Assembly: GCF_024227715.1 (NCBI RefSeq)
Contig: NZ_CP100450.1
Location: 54,990 to 118,989 of the forward strand
Origin: Halomarina litorea
Lineage (GTDB): Archaea; Halobacteriota; Halobacteria; Halobacteriales; Haloarculaceae
Reading direction: 5' to 3'
DNA: 64,000 nucleotides
The notes under the pieces: generated by a model
Seen by the model: only the letters and a program-made list of their open reading frames with translations
Database searches by the model: none
Told to the model about the DNA's origin: nothing
Shown: piece by piece, positions 32,878 to 42,185 of the stretch
Position numbering within the stretch: position 1 is the first letter of the stretch
How the letters are laid out: each line of letters starts with the position of its first letter
Translations under genes and position numbers: made by a program

Positions 32878-34200
32878 ATGCCCACGGATCCTGGTCCCGA
32901 GGAATCATCTGAGTCCACGGGTTCTATTAAAGATCTCATCCTCGAGCAGGAAGAAGCCGCGAGTCTCATCAAGAATCGATCTCTTCTCGAACCGAACGAG
33001 ATCGTCGACGAAGAACGTATCGTCGGTCGCGACTCCCAGCTCACCGACATCACCCAGCACCTTCGAGTCGCGATTAGCAATGAACGCCCACCAAACCTCT
33101 TCCTCTACGGGCCGTCAGGGACTGGAAAATCGCTCATCATCAATGCCGTCTGTTCGAACATCCTCGAACTCTGTGAAAGCCGTGACATCAGATTCGGCGT
33201 AATCCAGATGAACTGCCAGAACGTCGGGACTCTCGGTTCTGCCGTTTACGAGCTAGCCCGAAAAGTCGCGAACGACGTCGGAGCGACCGTTGAGGTTCCA
33301 GAACACGGCATCCCGAACAAGAAGAAATGGCGAGAACTCTACCGCCTGATTAATGAACACTACGACACTGTCGTGTTCATCCTCGACGAACTCGATATGC
33401 TCATCGGTCGCCGCGATATGGAGGAACCTGCCTTTTCCCGTCTTCTGTACCAGCTTTCTCGCGCTGGGAGTACGGACGAGATTACCGCCCAGGTCTCTGT
33501 GACTGCCATCACCAACGACACGAAGATGATGGAGAACGTTGGCAGTCGAGCACTCAGTTCGTTCACGCCGGAGGACGTCCACTTCAGCGACTATGATGCC
33601 AACCAGCTCCGAGAAATTCTCTGGGCACGGGAAGATGCCTTCCACGAGGGCGCACTCAGTAACGACGTGATCCCACTGGCTGCAGCATTCGCTGCCCAAA
33701 CGAACGGGGACGCACGGAAGGCGATCGATCTGATGCGGACTGCAGGCTCAATCGCCGAGAAAGCAAACGCGGACCAGGTTCGTGAAGAGCACATTCGAGA
33801 AGCCCAAGACAAGGTCGAGAAGAACCGCGTTCTGGAGGTAACTCGTGGAATTAGTACCCAGAAGAAGCTCTGTCTCTTCGCGACTGCTGCCGTTGCCCGG
33901 GAGACCGGGGGAGCAGCGAAAAGTCCGCTCGGGTATCGAGTGTATCAGTATCTGACAGGGACGCTTGATGCAGATCAGTATCACCAGGAGACGTACGTGA
34001 ACAAGATGAAGGAACTCACGACGTATTCGTTGGTCGAGACAGAGCGGAAGAGTCAGGGTCCGCACTCGGGAAGCTACCTCGAGTTCACGTTTGGGGAGAA
34101 CCCGAACACGATTATCGAGACGCTTCGAGAAGATTCGCGACTGAAGGACGTCCACGTGGATGAACTACGGGCGGTGGTGCGGGCTCAGATCAACAAGTAG
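32878..34200 (+). CDS. orc1/cdc6: Orc1/Cdc6-family replication initiator
   Basis: A 440-residue AAA+ initiator that binds the flanking boxes and opens the origin. Walker A is YGPSGTGKS near residues 77-85 and Walker B is VVFILDELD near 165-171. Sensor 1 is ITNDTKM, and sensor 2/lid residues fall in GDARKAIDLMRTAG. A C-terminal winged helix begins near residue 325 and includes YVNKMKELTTYSLVETERKS. The length is usual for haloarchaeal plasmid Orc proteins. The gene is flanked on both sides by its probable binding boxes, so it is cognate to this origin. Confidence 0.95.
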   Translation: MPTDPGPEESSESTGSIKDLILEQEEAASLIKNRSLLEPNEIVDEERIVGRDSQLTDITQHLRVAISNERPPNLFLYGPSGTGKSLIINAVCSNILELCESRDIRFGVIQMNCQNVGTLGSAVYELARKVANDVGATVEVPEHGIPNKKKWRELYRLINEHYDTVVFILDELDMLIGRRDMEEPAFSRLLYQLSRAGSTDEITAQVSVTAITNDTKMMENVGSRALSSFTPEDVHFSDYDANQLREILWAREDAFHEGALSNDVIPLAAAFAAQTNGDARKAIDLMRTAGSIAEKANADQVREEHIREAQDKVEKNRVLEVTRGISTQKKLCLFATAAVARETGGAAKSPLGYRVYQYLTGTLDADQYHQETYVNKMKELTTYSLVETERKSQGPHSGSYLEFTFGENPNTIIETLREDSRLKDVHVDELRAVVRAQINK

Positions 34201-34211
34201 CTCCATATCGG

Positions 34212-34330
34212 AACAAATCGATAGGGGCGAGGGTGCTGCAGCGGTCTAGTTCTCTCGACATCGATAACAAGTCGATAGGGGTGCGTCTCTAGGGTTTGGT
34301 GGTCTCTCCCACAACAAATCGATAGAGGTG
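34212..34330 (+). repeat. Origin boxes 8-10
   Basis: Copies at 34212-34229 (GGGGCG end), 34266-34283 (AACAAGTCG variant) and 34313-34330 (GATAGAGGTG variant), all direct, starting 12 bases after the initiator gene. Confidence 0.85.
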
Positions 34331-34620
34331 TGTCCCTTCCGAATCCAGAATTCTGGATGACCATCGCATAATGAAAACCTGGTGTAAGTAGGCGTCTAGC
34401 GCTCATGTTGCCAAACCTCACGAAGTAACTCTCGGGGCAAATAGTGGGTGAAATTTGCACTTCAAAGCCCGTAACGCTTGATTTTGACCCCTTAGCGTCT
34501 CTTCTTGGCCATCTTCTTACGAGGAGGGAATTCGGCACCTGCTGAACTAACCACCTTCTAACACTCAATCTGAATGCCAGCCGCCATCTTTAACTTACGT
34601 TAATTCTTACGTTTTAGTGG
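34331..34620. other. Gap between origin and TnpB element
   Basis: About 290 bp with no gene seen. The last 40 bases are AT-rich and end just before the small ORF at 34621, so they probably include its promoter and the left end of the IS, whose exact boundary I cannot fix. Confidence 0.3.
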
Positions 34621-34782
34621 ATGAGAGCTGACTTCGATATGGAGCGAGGCGGGCCACTTCACGAAGCTGTGAAGCAATACGCCCGCGACCACGGGATACG
34701 TCACTCTCGAGCGTACCCCGAACTCCTCCGCAAAGCACTCGAATCCGAAGGCTACGATGTCAACGACTCAGACAGCGTCTAA
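34621..34782 (+). CDS. Small ORF upstream of TnpB
   Basis: A 53-residue protein (MRADFDMERGGPLHEAV at the start, then helical HSRAYPELLRKALESEG). It overlaps the tnpB start by 26 bases in another frame. Short ORFs in this position are common in haloarchaeal IS1341-type elements. Its function is unknown; a DNA-binding or antitoxin-like helix pair is possible. Confidence 0.65.
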   Translation: MRADFDMERGGPLHEAVKQYARDHGIRHSRAYPELLRKALESEGYDVNDSDSV

Positions 34783-36031
34783 GACCCTAGAAGCCACGCT
34801 CGCACCGCCCACACGGTGCAAAGAGCAACGTCTCCAGCAAACGCTGTCTGAATACCGAGACGCACTCGAAGACGCCTTCGAGCAACACTGTACGACGATG
34901 AGTGCCACGAACGACGTGGTGACGCCGTACAACCTTCCCTACCAAGCGAAAGACGCTCTCAAATCCTACGTCCCCAAACTCCACAACACGTACAACGCCA
35001 AAGAGTTGGACGAGGAACACCCACTCCGGTTCGTCAACCGAGCTGGGAAGTTCGACCACGACTCTTCGCGTGAGTATGAAATTTGTTGGAACGTTCCGCA
35101 ACCCGGTCGCGGAACCAACTTCTGGATACCACTCCGACTGAACCCCGACCAAGAGGAGCTGTGGGAGGGCCTCCTCGATGAGGAGTCAAGTACGAAAGTG
35201 GGCGAACTTCGCTTGCAGAAACACCGAACGACGTGGACGCTCCACGTCACCGTCGAATACGAGATCGAGGACACGGCCGAGTTGCCCGAGAACCCGACTC
35301 GGGTTGGGTTCGATATTGGCGAGTCGATGTTGGTCACGGGCTGTGCCCTCCAACACGACACCCCCACCAAGCCACTTCTCATCAACGGGAAGGAAGCCAA
35401 GCGAATCCGCAAGGAGATGTTCACGACGCTCAAGCGCCTGCAAGAACGAGACGCTTCTGAGTGGCGCGTCGAAGAACGCTTCTCGTACTACCAGAACCGG
35501 CTCACGGACATCATCGAGAAGGCGTCTCGGGAGTCTGTGGAGTACGCTCAACAGTTCGAGAATCCCGTCATCGTGATGGAGGACTTGGCGTACATCCGTG
35601 AGTCGCTGGACTACGGGACATACATGAACCGACGCCTGCACTCGTGGGCGTTCGCTCGGTTGCAGGGGCGTATCGACGATAAGGCGAAGGACGCGGGTAT
35701 TCCGGTTCGGTACGTCCACCCACAGTACACGTCGCAGACGTGCCACTCATGCAAGCACGTTGGGTATCGGCCTCGGCAGGCCGAGTTCACGTGCAAGAAT
35801 CCCGAGTGCCACGTCTCGACGTTCCAAGCGGATATTAACGCGAGTGCGAATATCGCACGTCGCGTCAACCCGTGGGGAGAGAGCCTGCCGTGGAAACAGG
35901 CAGGCGATGACTCGCCACAGGACGGGAGCCGTTGTGACACGGCCACGACTCAGTGTGAGCAGATCGAGACACCCTCGCAGATGACACTCACACCGTTCCA
36001 AGAGTCAGAACCCACTGCCAGCGACGACTAA
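34757..36031 (+). CDS. tnpB: TnpB RNA-guided nuclease (IS1341-type element)
   Basis: A 424-residue TnpB. The RuvC catalytic residues are visible: Asp in GFDIGES, Glu in IVMEDLAYIRE, and Asp in FQADINASAN. A zinc ribbon lies between the last two (CHSCKHVGY, CKNPECH). No TnpA transposase is nearby, so the element is non-autonomous or uses a TnpA in trans. TnpB proteins of this family use a guide RNA from the 3' end of their own element. An acidic Ser/Thr-rich tail follows the last catalytic motif. All catalytic residues look intact. Confidence 0.92.
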   Translation: MSTTQTASKTLEATLAPPTRCKEQRLQQTLSEYRDALEDAFEQHCTTMSATNDVVTPYNLPYQAKDALKSYVPKLHNTYNAKELDEEHPLRFVNRAGKFDHDSSREYEICWNVPQPGRGTNFWIPLRLNPDQEELWEGLLDEESSTKVGELRLQKHRTTWTLHVTVEYEIEDTAELPENPTRVGFDIGESMLVTGCALQHDTPTKPLLINGKEAKRIRKEMFTTLKRLQERDASEWRVEERFSYYQNRLTDIIEKASRESVEYAQQFENPVIVMEDLAYIRESLDYGTYMNRRLHSWAFARLQGRIDDKAKDAGIPVRYVHPQYTSQTCHSCKHVGYRPRQAEFTCKNPECHVSTFQADINASANIARRVNPWGESLPWKQAGDDSPQDGSRCDTATTQCEQIETPSQMTLTPFQESEPTASDD

Positions 36032-36105
36032 CTGGCATTCCCACCGTGTGGGAAGCCCTGTCGATTACGACGGGGAGGATGTCACGCAAGCGTTTATACG
36101 TTAGA
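36032..36105 (+). ncRNA. Predicted omega RNA / right end of the TnpB element
   Basis: Just after the tnpB stop the sequence can form stems: TTCCCACCGTGTGGGAA (36040-36056) and CCCTGTCGATTACGACGGGG (36057-36076). TnpB elements carry their guide scaffold here, and sense-overlapping RNAs at tnpB 3' ends are known in haloarchaea. The exact end of the RNA and of the element is not determined from the sequence. Confidence 0.45.
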
Positions 36106-36127
36106 AGAGTCAAGATTAGATTGACCA

Positions 36128-36232
36128 ATGAGTCTTGATGAGGCGGTTGACGAAGCGCTCGCGACGTACAATATGTCGCGCAGCGAAGAGGCCGAGGAAA
36201 CGGGCCGAACAGTCGCCACGCTCCAAGACTAA
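36128..36232 (+). CDS. 34-residue peptide A, related to the one at 56115
   Basis: A tiny ORF, MSLDEAVDEALATYN at the start and RTVATLQD at the end. It aligns without gaps to the peptide at 56115-56219: shared MSL-x-E-x-V, an RSE in the middle, a Gly seven residues from the VA-x-L pair, and a final Asp. Both are 34 residues on the plus strand. This one ends nine bases before the convergent Fic-like gene tail. Possible antitoxin fragment or DNA-binding peptide; unproven. Confidence 0.5.
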   Translation: MSLDEAVDEALATYNMSRSEEAEETGRTVATLQD

Positions 36233-36241
36233 CAGCGCCAC

Positions 36242-37117
36242 TTAGTCGAGGTTCCGAATCTTTTCAGCGAACGCTGCTTTCGATAGCCCCGGCGTTTCCT
36301 TCAGCTCCGGATAGCCTGCGCGTTCGACGGCCTCCTCGACGAACTCGATCCAGAGTTCTTCGTGCTGCTCCGCGTAGACGACCTTCGCCTCGCTCGGGTA
36401 TATATCCAGCTCGTATGCAGTCAGGTCGATTTCGACCGCGTGTTTCCGCTCAAGCGTTCTCGCGCCGAAGCGGTACAGGTGCTTGAAGAGGACGTTCTTC
36501 CGTCGAACGGTCAACAGCCGCTTCGATTCGTTGATGTACTCGTTCACCCACTCCCGCCAGTCGTACGATTCTGGGTCGACTTCGACGGACGTTTCCGGCA
36601 TCGAGAAGGCCGGATTCAGACGCCGGAGGTAGAACTGGACTAGTGCGACAGCAGTCCGGTGGTTGGCGTTTGGAAGTGCGTGTTTCAGAATCAGGTTCGA
36701 GGCAAGCCGACCTGCAACGGCTGTTGCTGAGCCCTCCCAGGACGTCCGATCAAGCACGTCCGGTAGCGCGTCGACGTCGATCTTCTTGTATGCCTCGACA
36801 GGAACACCTTCTTCTTCCTCGTTCTGAGCGATGAGGGCGCGGTAGATCTCGAGCAGCCGAACGACGATGGTGCTGTTGTCCTCGCTCATCTTCGCGAGTG
36901 ACGCCTTGAGGTCGAAGTCGATCTCACGAACGGGCCCACCACCGACGCGAGACGTGTAGACGACGTAGAACGCTTCATCGATATCATAGGACTGGACCTT
37001 TACGGCAACGTCGTCGTCGTAGCCGACGATCTGCGAGACGACTTCGGCAGGGTCCGGATGCACAAAGTCAAGAGAAAACTGCTTGTCACCGGGATGGTGG
37101 TAGTAGACGTGGCCCAT
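36242..37117 (-). CDS. Fic/Doc-family protein with variant active-site motif
   Basis: A 291-residue protein. The Fic-like motif lies at residues 146-155, HALPNANHRT, against the usual H-x-F-x-(D/E)-(G/A)-N-(G/K)-R. His146, the internal Asn and Arg154 are present, but Asn150 replaces the metal-binding acidic residue. The helix after the motif (AVALVQFYL) fits the family. The N-terminal 80 residues and a C-terminal helical domain of about 110 residues are unassigned. Fic/Doc proteins transfer nucleotide or phosphate groups to target proteins and often act as toxins. No classical Phd partner is seen; the tiny peptide at 36128 is the only adjacent small ORF. Confidence 0.75.
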   Translation of the reverse strand: MGHVYYHHPGDKQFSLDFVHPDPAEVVSQIVGYDDDVAVKVQSYDIDEAFYVVYTSRVGGGPVREIDFDLKASLAKMSEDNSTIVVRLLEIYRALIAQNEEEEGVPVEAYKKIDVDALPDVLDRTSWEGSATAVAGRLASNLILKHALPNANHRTAVALVQFYLRRLNPAFSMPETSVEVDPESYDWREWVNEYINESKRLLTVRRKNVLFKHLYRFGARTLERKHAVEIDLTAYELDIYPSEAKVVYAEQHEELWIEFVEEAVERAGYPELKETPGLSKAAFAEKIRNLD

Positions 37118-37569
37118 CTGGTATATTGTACTCCTTCATCAGTACTTATTAACCCAGTTTGTTGGGCAGGAGGTTTCTAGGCGTTGTGCTCGTGGTTGCG
37201 TTTTTCGTAGTAAGACGAGTTATACGCATCAATCTCTTTTCGAGGTCACCATCTCAGGAATCGTCATCCTCGATCACATCTGTCCTGATACCGTTGCTAT
37301 CATCGACCTCCAGACCGATCTCGAACGGCACGCCGAGGATGAGGATCGGGAGCAGCCCAGCGTGTACTATCTCATATCGGATGAGTGGTTCTCTGAATGG
37401 GGAGTGACTGCAAGAATCTTCTATACGGCCGAGAGTAGGTGCGGGGATCTAGACCCAATCTCGTTGTCATAACCCGCCGAACCGCTTGCAGTAACCCACT
37501 GAGGCCAACAGTTGTGGGGTGCTCCAATATTAACGAAATATAAAGTGGGTCGGTTCAGTCTACCAACGT
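37118..37569. promoter_or_regulatory. Upstream region of the BREX locus
   Basis: About 450 bp between the divergent Fic-like gene and brxA. A TATA-like GAAATATAAAG lies about 30 bases before the brxA start. Open stretches in the middle lack a convincing start codon, so I call no gene. Confidence 0.4.
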
Positions 37570-38409
37570 ATGACCTATGCATCCGACGGGAGTGACTCTC
37601 CTCTTTCGTCGCTGTCTCGCCGGCTTTCTTCAGGGGACGTAAATATGGATTTGACCATGTGCGGCCTGCTTGTTGAGCGAGCCGAGGAACTTGCTCAACT
37701 CTACGCCAAACATGGCAACTGGAACGACGTCAAGGAGGTTTGGTTCGATGAACGGTTATCCAACAGAAGTACGAGGGGAAGCTCACAGAAGATCTATCGG
37801 GTACTTACCTCGCGATTCAAAAACGCATCTACTGCCCTCCCGAATCCGAGTGCGCTTCCGTCGGTCTTCGACGAATGCAGGACATCACAGGATAAGGCGC
37901 AGATTCTCTACCTCTACCTCGTCTCTGACGATTCGTTGGTTCGGTATGTCGTCCACGAATACGTCGGCCGTCTTTCGAATGGCGTGACAGAGCCACTCGA
38001 TTTTTCGAACGACACGCTCAGTCAGATCCTTGCTCAGCTTGAGTACTCGGATGGAACAGAGTTCGACTATGCAGATTCGACCACAGAACGATGGTGCGAA
38101 GGCTTCCGATCCGTGATGCGCGAAATCGGGGTACTCGAAGGACAACAGTCTACTGTCGGCGAACCGCCGTCTGTGGGTGATGTCCCGCTACTCGTCTCAA
38201 TGGACTATTCATTTGGCGTTGATGACGAGGAGTGGGTCACTGCACCCCGCGGGCTTCTCTATCTGTTCCAGCCCGAGAGTCGCTGGGAAGAGCTGTTCGA
38301 CCGAGCCGCCAGCACCGATGCGTGGGAATACTTCGAACTTCACGGAGAGCTTGACCTGCGGCCCACAGATGAGCCCTATTCTTGGGTGCAAGACGGGGGT
38401 ACTGCCTGA
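37570..38409 (+). CDS. brxA: BrxA-like protein (DUF1819), first gene of the BREX locus
   Basis: A 279-residue protein matching BrxA by order and by the helical segment LLVERAEELAQLYAKHGNWNDVKEVW followed by QKIYRVLTSRF. BrxA is a small winged-helix-like DNA-binding component of BREX. The N-terminal 25 residues are Ser-rich. The stop overlaps the next start by one base (TGATG), so the genes are translationally coupled. Assignment rests on locus position plus this pattern. Confidence 0.75.
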   Translation: MTYASDGSDSPLSSLSRRLSSGDVNMDLTMCGLLVERAEELAQLYAKHGNWNDVKEVWFDERLSNRSTRGSSQKIYRVLTSRFKNASTALPNPSALPSVFDECRTSQDKAQILYLYLVSDDSLVRYVVHEYVGRLSNGVTEPLDFSNDTLSQILAQLEYSDGTEFDYADSTTERWCEGFRSVMREIGVLEGQQSTVGEPPSVGDVPLLVSMDYSFGVDDEEWVTAPRGLLYLFQPESRWEELFDRAASTDAWEYFELHGELDLRPTDEPYSWVQDGGTA

Positions 38410-41400
38410 TGGTCGACACGGAGTGGTTCGACGATCTGCCCGACGATTTTGAGGAATCTGTCCGCATCGACCGAGATGAACGCGACCACCGTGAGCGAGC
38501 GATTCGCTCGTACCATGTAACGGCTGATTCACGGAGGTTTATCCAAGACTTCGTCGACCGGATGCTTGGTCAGGCAGACGATATGCGGACTGGCTCGAAC
38601 TACTGGCTTTACGGCTACTATGGGAGCGGGAAGAGTCACCTACTTACGGTTCTCGATGGGCTGTTGGACACTGACTGGCTCGCGGGAAGACGCGATGCAG
38701 TCTGGTCCGACCTCGCTGGGGATGTGAGTGACGAGAAGTTAGACCAGCTCCGTCGCCACTGGCGAGAAATTCACGACGAGCACTACGTGATCCCGATCTC
38801 GGTCAATCTGCTGAAGTACCAGGGCCAGAAGCAACGGAGTTTCAGTGAAATTGTGCTCAGGCACGCACACCAAGATCCTGACCTCACTGGCGTCGACGAC
38901 GATATCTCGAAGGGATTGTCCTCACAGCTCGATGTAGCCTACTTTGAGAAGTGGTTCCGCACGACCGATGCGTGGCCAGAACGGCAAGACCGGGCCGAGA
39001 CCACACTGAAAGGGACCACGGCCGCATCCGGTACGTACGACTGGAAGAGCGATGGTCTCTGGAAGGACATCCAGCAGTACGGTGCGTTGGCTGATGTCGT
39101 TCTCCCGCGACTCTTCGATGAAGTCAATGGAACCCGCGATGGGTATACCGACCTGCAGCCGTCGGATATCGATCCAGAGGAAGTGGTGAGTCGGCTCGAA
39201 GAGCTCCGCTCCGAGCGAGAGGATGAACTGGGGAGGCCAGTGAAGCTCGTGTTACTGCTGGACGAAGTGAGCCTCTTCATTGGAACTGACTTCGAGCGGT
39301 TGACTGAGCTCCAGACGTTAGCCGAAAACGTCGACGACATCGGCGACGGCGACATCCAGCTCGTCGCGACCGCACAGGCAAAAATCGAAGACGTACAGCC
39401 GAAGTTCGCCGCCCACGGTGCTGACTTCAGCATCGTCAAGGACCGCTTCCCACACCGATACCAACTTCCCAGCAAACACGTTGGAGATATCGCAAAGCGG
39501 CGTCTGTTCGAGAAATCCGATTCCGGAGAAACGGCTGTGCAGGAGGTTCTTGAGCAGGCGTCGGTGAAACCGACGGAGTCGTTGGTGTATAACGAAATCA
39601 AACAGAATACGAAGCCGCCGCTCGACAGTATCGACGATGGGGAACTCGTCGAGTTCTATCCGTTCTTACCCTATCACGCTCCGCTCTTCCTCGAGATTTT
39701 GTTCAATCTCCGGCAGGAGGCGAGTGACCCGGCAAAGTCGATCTTCTCTGGCACCGCACGTGCGATCCTCGCGCTCATGCACAATCTTCTACAGACGTGG
39801 ATCGAAGAAGACGAACCAGATCACGTCATCTCGCTGGTGGACTTCTACGAGCAAATCGAACCGGAACTCCGCGAGATACTCACGCAGGATATGCGTGTTA
39901 TCGAGGGAACCCGTGGTGATCTGGACGATGGCGAATCCACGGAAGAGGACAGTGATCTCGACGAACTGGACGCGAGCCGTGGAATCGCTGACGAGGTTCG
40001 GGAGGGTGAACTGGAACCGTTCGACCTCAATGTGGCGAAGGCGGTCTTGCTGTTGCAGCACGTCCACGACATCGTGCCGCTCAACGAGGGGAACATCGCT
40101 GTCTCGGTGATGTCGGATCTCAATGGACGGTCCTGGATTAGCACACAAAACCGAGTCGAGGAGTCACTCAACAGGCTCCAGAAGTTCATCCGCCCAAACG
40201 AAGACGAGAGCGCCGCACGGTATCGATTCGCCACTCAGGAGGAACGCCTCATCTACGACGAGGCAGAGGATAACGAGACGAATCCCGACTGGGACGCTGT
40301 GATGAGCTCTTTGGACGAGCATCTCTGGAGCCGTATTACCCAGGACCTCTCACTTCCAGAGTCTGTACCGTACGGTGACTCTGGCGAGGAGTACCCCGTC
40401 GCGTACGGATTCCGTCTCGACGGCACTGAGTTCGAGACGACTGTCGACACCGAAGGTGGGCTGGACGTCTCCATCGAGGTTCAGGGTGTTCAGCCGGACG
40501 TGACTGCGGACAAGGGCGAGGAAGAGACGCTGTACTGGTCGATCGATACTGACGGCTTGGACGACCTTCGCAAACACCTCGTTCGATGGTGGGCGCTTCG
40601 AGACGCGATTTCGACACACACGACGCCCCCTGCAGTCGAACGAGACCTCTCTCGCCGAGCCGACACTGTCCGGAGTAAGCTCGTGAGTGCGATGCGGAGC
40701 GGTTCGTACACGGTGAAGGATCGAACGGATATTGGAGGGCTATCCAAAGCAGTCCAGACTGCAGTCGACGTCGGCTATCCTGACGATTTCCATCCGATGA
40801 TGTTGCAGGTGACGGACGACCGTCTGCAGGAGTTGGCCGAACTCTCTGCTGATGACCCACTACCAGCGTGGGCGCACACTATTCAGGTACCATCGTCGAA
40901 TCCCTCTGCCAGTCAAGGCAAGAAAACGATTCAGAGTAACGTGATGGCGCTGACGGGTCGACAGCTGAAAGATCGTGACGACGGGCTCAATATGAATACC
41001 GTCCTCGACGGGATTGTCTCGAAGAAACCGTTCTACGATGAGGCGCGTCCTGCCCTTTGTGCGATTATCTGGGGCTTCTGCCGCGAGGGTCGGCTAGTCC
41101 CTGTCGACGAAGACGGGAACACGCTCGAGAACGAGGCCGTCCTTGATCAGAGCCGGCTGTCGACGACTAGACTGAAGCTCCTCCCGCGTCAGCCAATCGG
41201 TAAGCTCCTCGAGAAGGGGGGGTTCAAGGAGACGACTGAAACGGTCGCAGACGGCCTCATTAACCTCCAGGAGGCAAACCAGCGATTACGGTCCTCGATC
41301 ACAGGATTACGAGAGGACGTCCAATTGGTGGCCAGTACGGACGTTCACTCAGATGCAGTATCGGGGCTCCTTGACGCCTTCATCGAAGAGTTGGCTGAAC

Positions 41401-42185
41401 GCGCTGATGCAACCACTGACCGTTTGTCCGTGGTGCGATCACAGGGCGACGGTCTCGGCGATGCAATCGAGCAAACGAACGAGTCGCGGGAGTGGTTCGG
41501 CGAGGTGAAAGACATCTGGAACCGGCGGCTTGAGTCACTCTACCGGTTCGATGCCCAGCTCACCGCGGGTGATACGCGATTCGAGTGGGTAGACCAAAAA
41601 GTGCAGTCAGTTGTCGATACACAGCGTGACGCTCTCGAAACCTTCGAGGGGGACTGGTGGACGACAGATGGCTGGAAAGCACTCGTGAGTGGGACGGCGA
41701 CCGGCCTCGACGATGATATTCAGAAGGCTTGGGATGCTTACGTTGCCAAGTTAGGCATTTCCGATCTTGTCGGCCGTGTTCGGGAACACTCCTGGATCGT
41801 TCCCGCGACGGAGTTGCCGACTGGCGTGCAGGTTGCTTTCGAGCGAACCTACATTACGCCGCTGCGAGAACTCCGGCAGTGGTACGAGACGATTGACGAG
41901 GCGATCTCCTCGCTCTCGTCGGACGATGAGGATACTCTCCTATCGGCCGCTGACGACTTCGCTGGCGTGGATCCACTTGCTGACGCAATCGAATGCGACG
42001 TGACAGAGTTGGAGAGTAGACTCGACCGACTCTCCAAGATCGTTGGCGACCGAGCGCCGACTGAGGTGGACCAAATCGGTATGCTCCCCGACGACCGGCA
42101 GACCGTGGATAAGCGGCTCGAACGTCTCGTGGAGGATCGAGAGTTGGACATCGAAACGACGGACTCGGGGGTGATCGTTCGATGA
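38409..42185 (+). CDS. brxC: BrxC/PglY-like ATPase, first copy
   Basis: A 1258-residue BrxC-family ATPase. Walker A is YGYYGSGKSH near residues 72-80; a Walker B-like strand is LVLLLDEVSLFIG. A long helical middle and coiled C-terminal half follow. BrxC/PglY is the large ATPase of BREX, needed for methylation and phage restriction in studied systems. I start at 38409 because an in-frame Met nine codons earlier lies inside brxA. It overlaps brxB by four bases (ATGA). A second, different BrxC follows, typical of the archaeal type 5 layout. Confidence 0.85.
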   Translation: MVDTEWFDDLPDDFEESVRIDRDERDHRERAIRSYHVTADSRRFIQDFVDRMLGQADDMRTGSNYWLYGYYGSGKSHLLTVLDGLLDTDWLAGRRDAVWSDLAGDVSDEKLDQLRRHWREIHDEHYVIPISVNLLKYQGQKQRSFSEIVLRHAHQDPDLTGVDDDISKGLSSQLDVAYFEKWFRTTDAWPERQDRAETTLKGTTAASGTYDWKSDGLWKDIQQYGALADVVLPRLFDEVNGTRDGYTDLQPSDIDPEEVVSRLEELRSEREDELGRPVKLVLLLDEVSLFIGTDFERLTELQTLAENVDDIGDGDIQLVATAQAKIEDVQPKFAAHGADFSIVKDRFPHRYQLPSKHVGDIAKRRLFEKSDSGETAVQEVLEQASVKPTESLVYNEIKQNTKPPLDSIDDGELVEFYPFLPYHAPLFLEILFNLRQEASDPAKSIFSGTARAILALMHNLLQTWIEEDEPDHVISLVDFYEQIEPELREILTQDMRVIEGTRGDLDDGESTEEDSDLDELDASRGIADEVREGELEPFDLNVAKAVLLLQHVHDIVPLNEGNIAVSVMSDLNGRSWISTQNRVEESLNRLQKFIRPNEDESAARYRFATQEERLIYDEAEDNETNPDWDAVMSSLDEHLWSRITQDLSLPESVPYGDSGEEYPVAYGFRLDGTEFETTVDTEGGLDVSIEVQGVQPDVTADKGEEETLYWSIDTDGLDDLRKHLVRWWALRDAISTHTTPPAVERDLSRRADTVRSKLVSAMRSGSYTVKDRTDIGGLSKAVQTAVDVGYPDDFHPMMLQVTDDRLQELAELSADDPLPAWAHTIQVPSSNPSASQGKKTIQSNVMALTGRQLKDRDDGLNMNTVLDGIVSKKPFYDEARPALCAIIWGFCREGRLVPVDEDGNTLENEAVLDQSRLSTTRLKLLPRQPIGKLLEKGGFKETTETVADGLINLQEANQRLRSSITGLREDVQLVASTDVHSDAVSGLLDAFIEELAERADATTDRLSVVRSQGDGLGDAIEQTNESREWFGEVKDIWNRRLESLYRFDAQLTAGDTRFEWVDQKVQSVVDTQRDALETFEGDWWTTDGWKALVSGTATGLDDDIQKAWDAYVAKLGISDLVGRVREHSWIVPATELPTGVQVAFERTYITPLRELRQWYETIDEAISSLSSDDEDTLLSAADDFAGVDPLADAIECDVTELESRLDRLSKIVGDRAPTEVDQIGMLPDDRQTVDKRLERLVEDRELDIETTDSGVIVR

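Larger units (their letters stand above)
31990..34340. other. Replication origin region
   Basis: Ten copies of an 18-bp box, consensus AACAAATCGATAGGGGTG, surround the Orc1/Cdc6 gene. Three upstream copies face right-to-left (CACCCC-first) and four upstream copies face left-to-right, giving an inverted set. The stretch 32545-32640 between boxes 5 and 6 is the most AT/purine-rich and is a candidate unwinding element. Three more boxes follow the gene. The initiator-adjacent layout and inverted boxes match known haloarchaeal origins, although the box sequence is plasmid-specific. Confidence 0.85.

Noticed and set aside
32027..34330. CRISPR array as an explanation for the repeated 18-bp boxes
   Set aside because: Copies vary in orientation and spacing, surround the initiator gene, and no cas genes are present; origin boxes fit better.
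37159..37407. Possible 82-residue gene upstream of brxA
   Set aside because: The frame breaks from hydrophobic to Ser-rich sequence; another frame over 37245-37470 looks protein-like but has no start codon.
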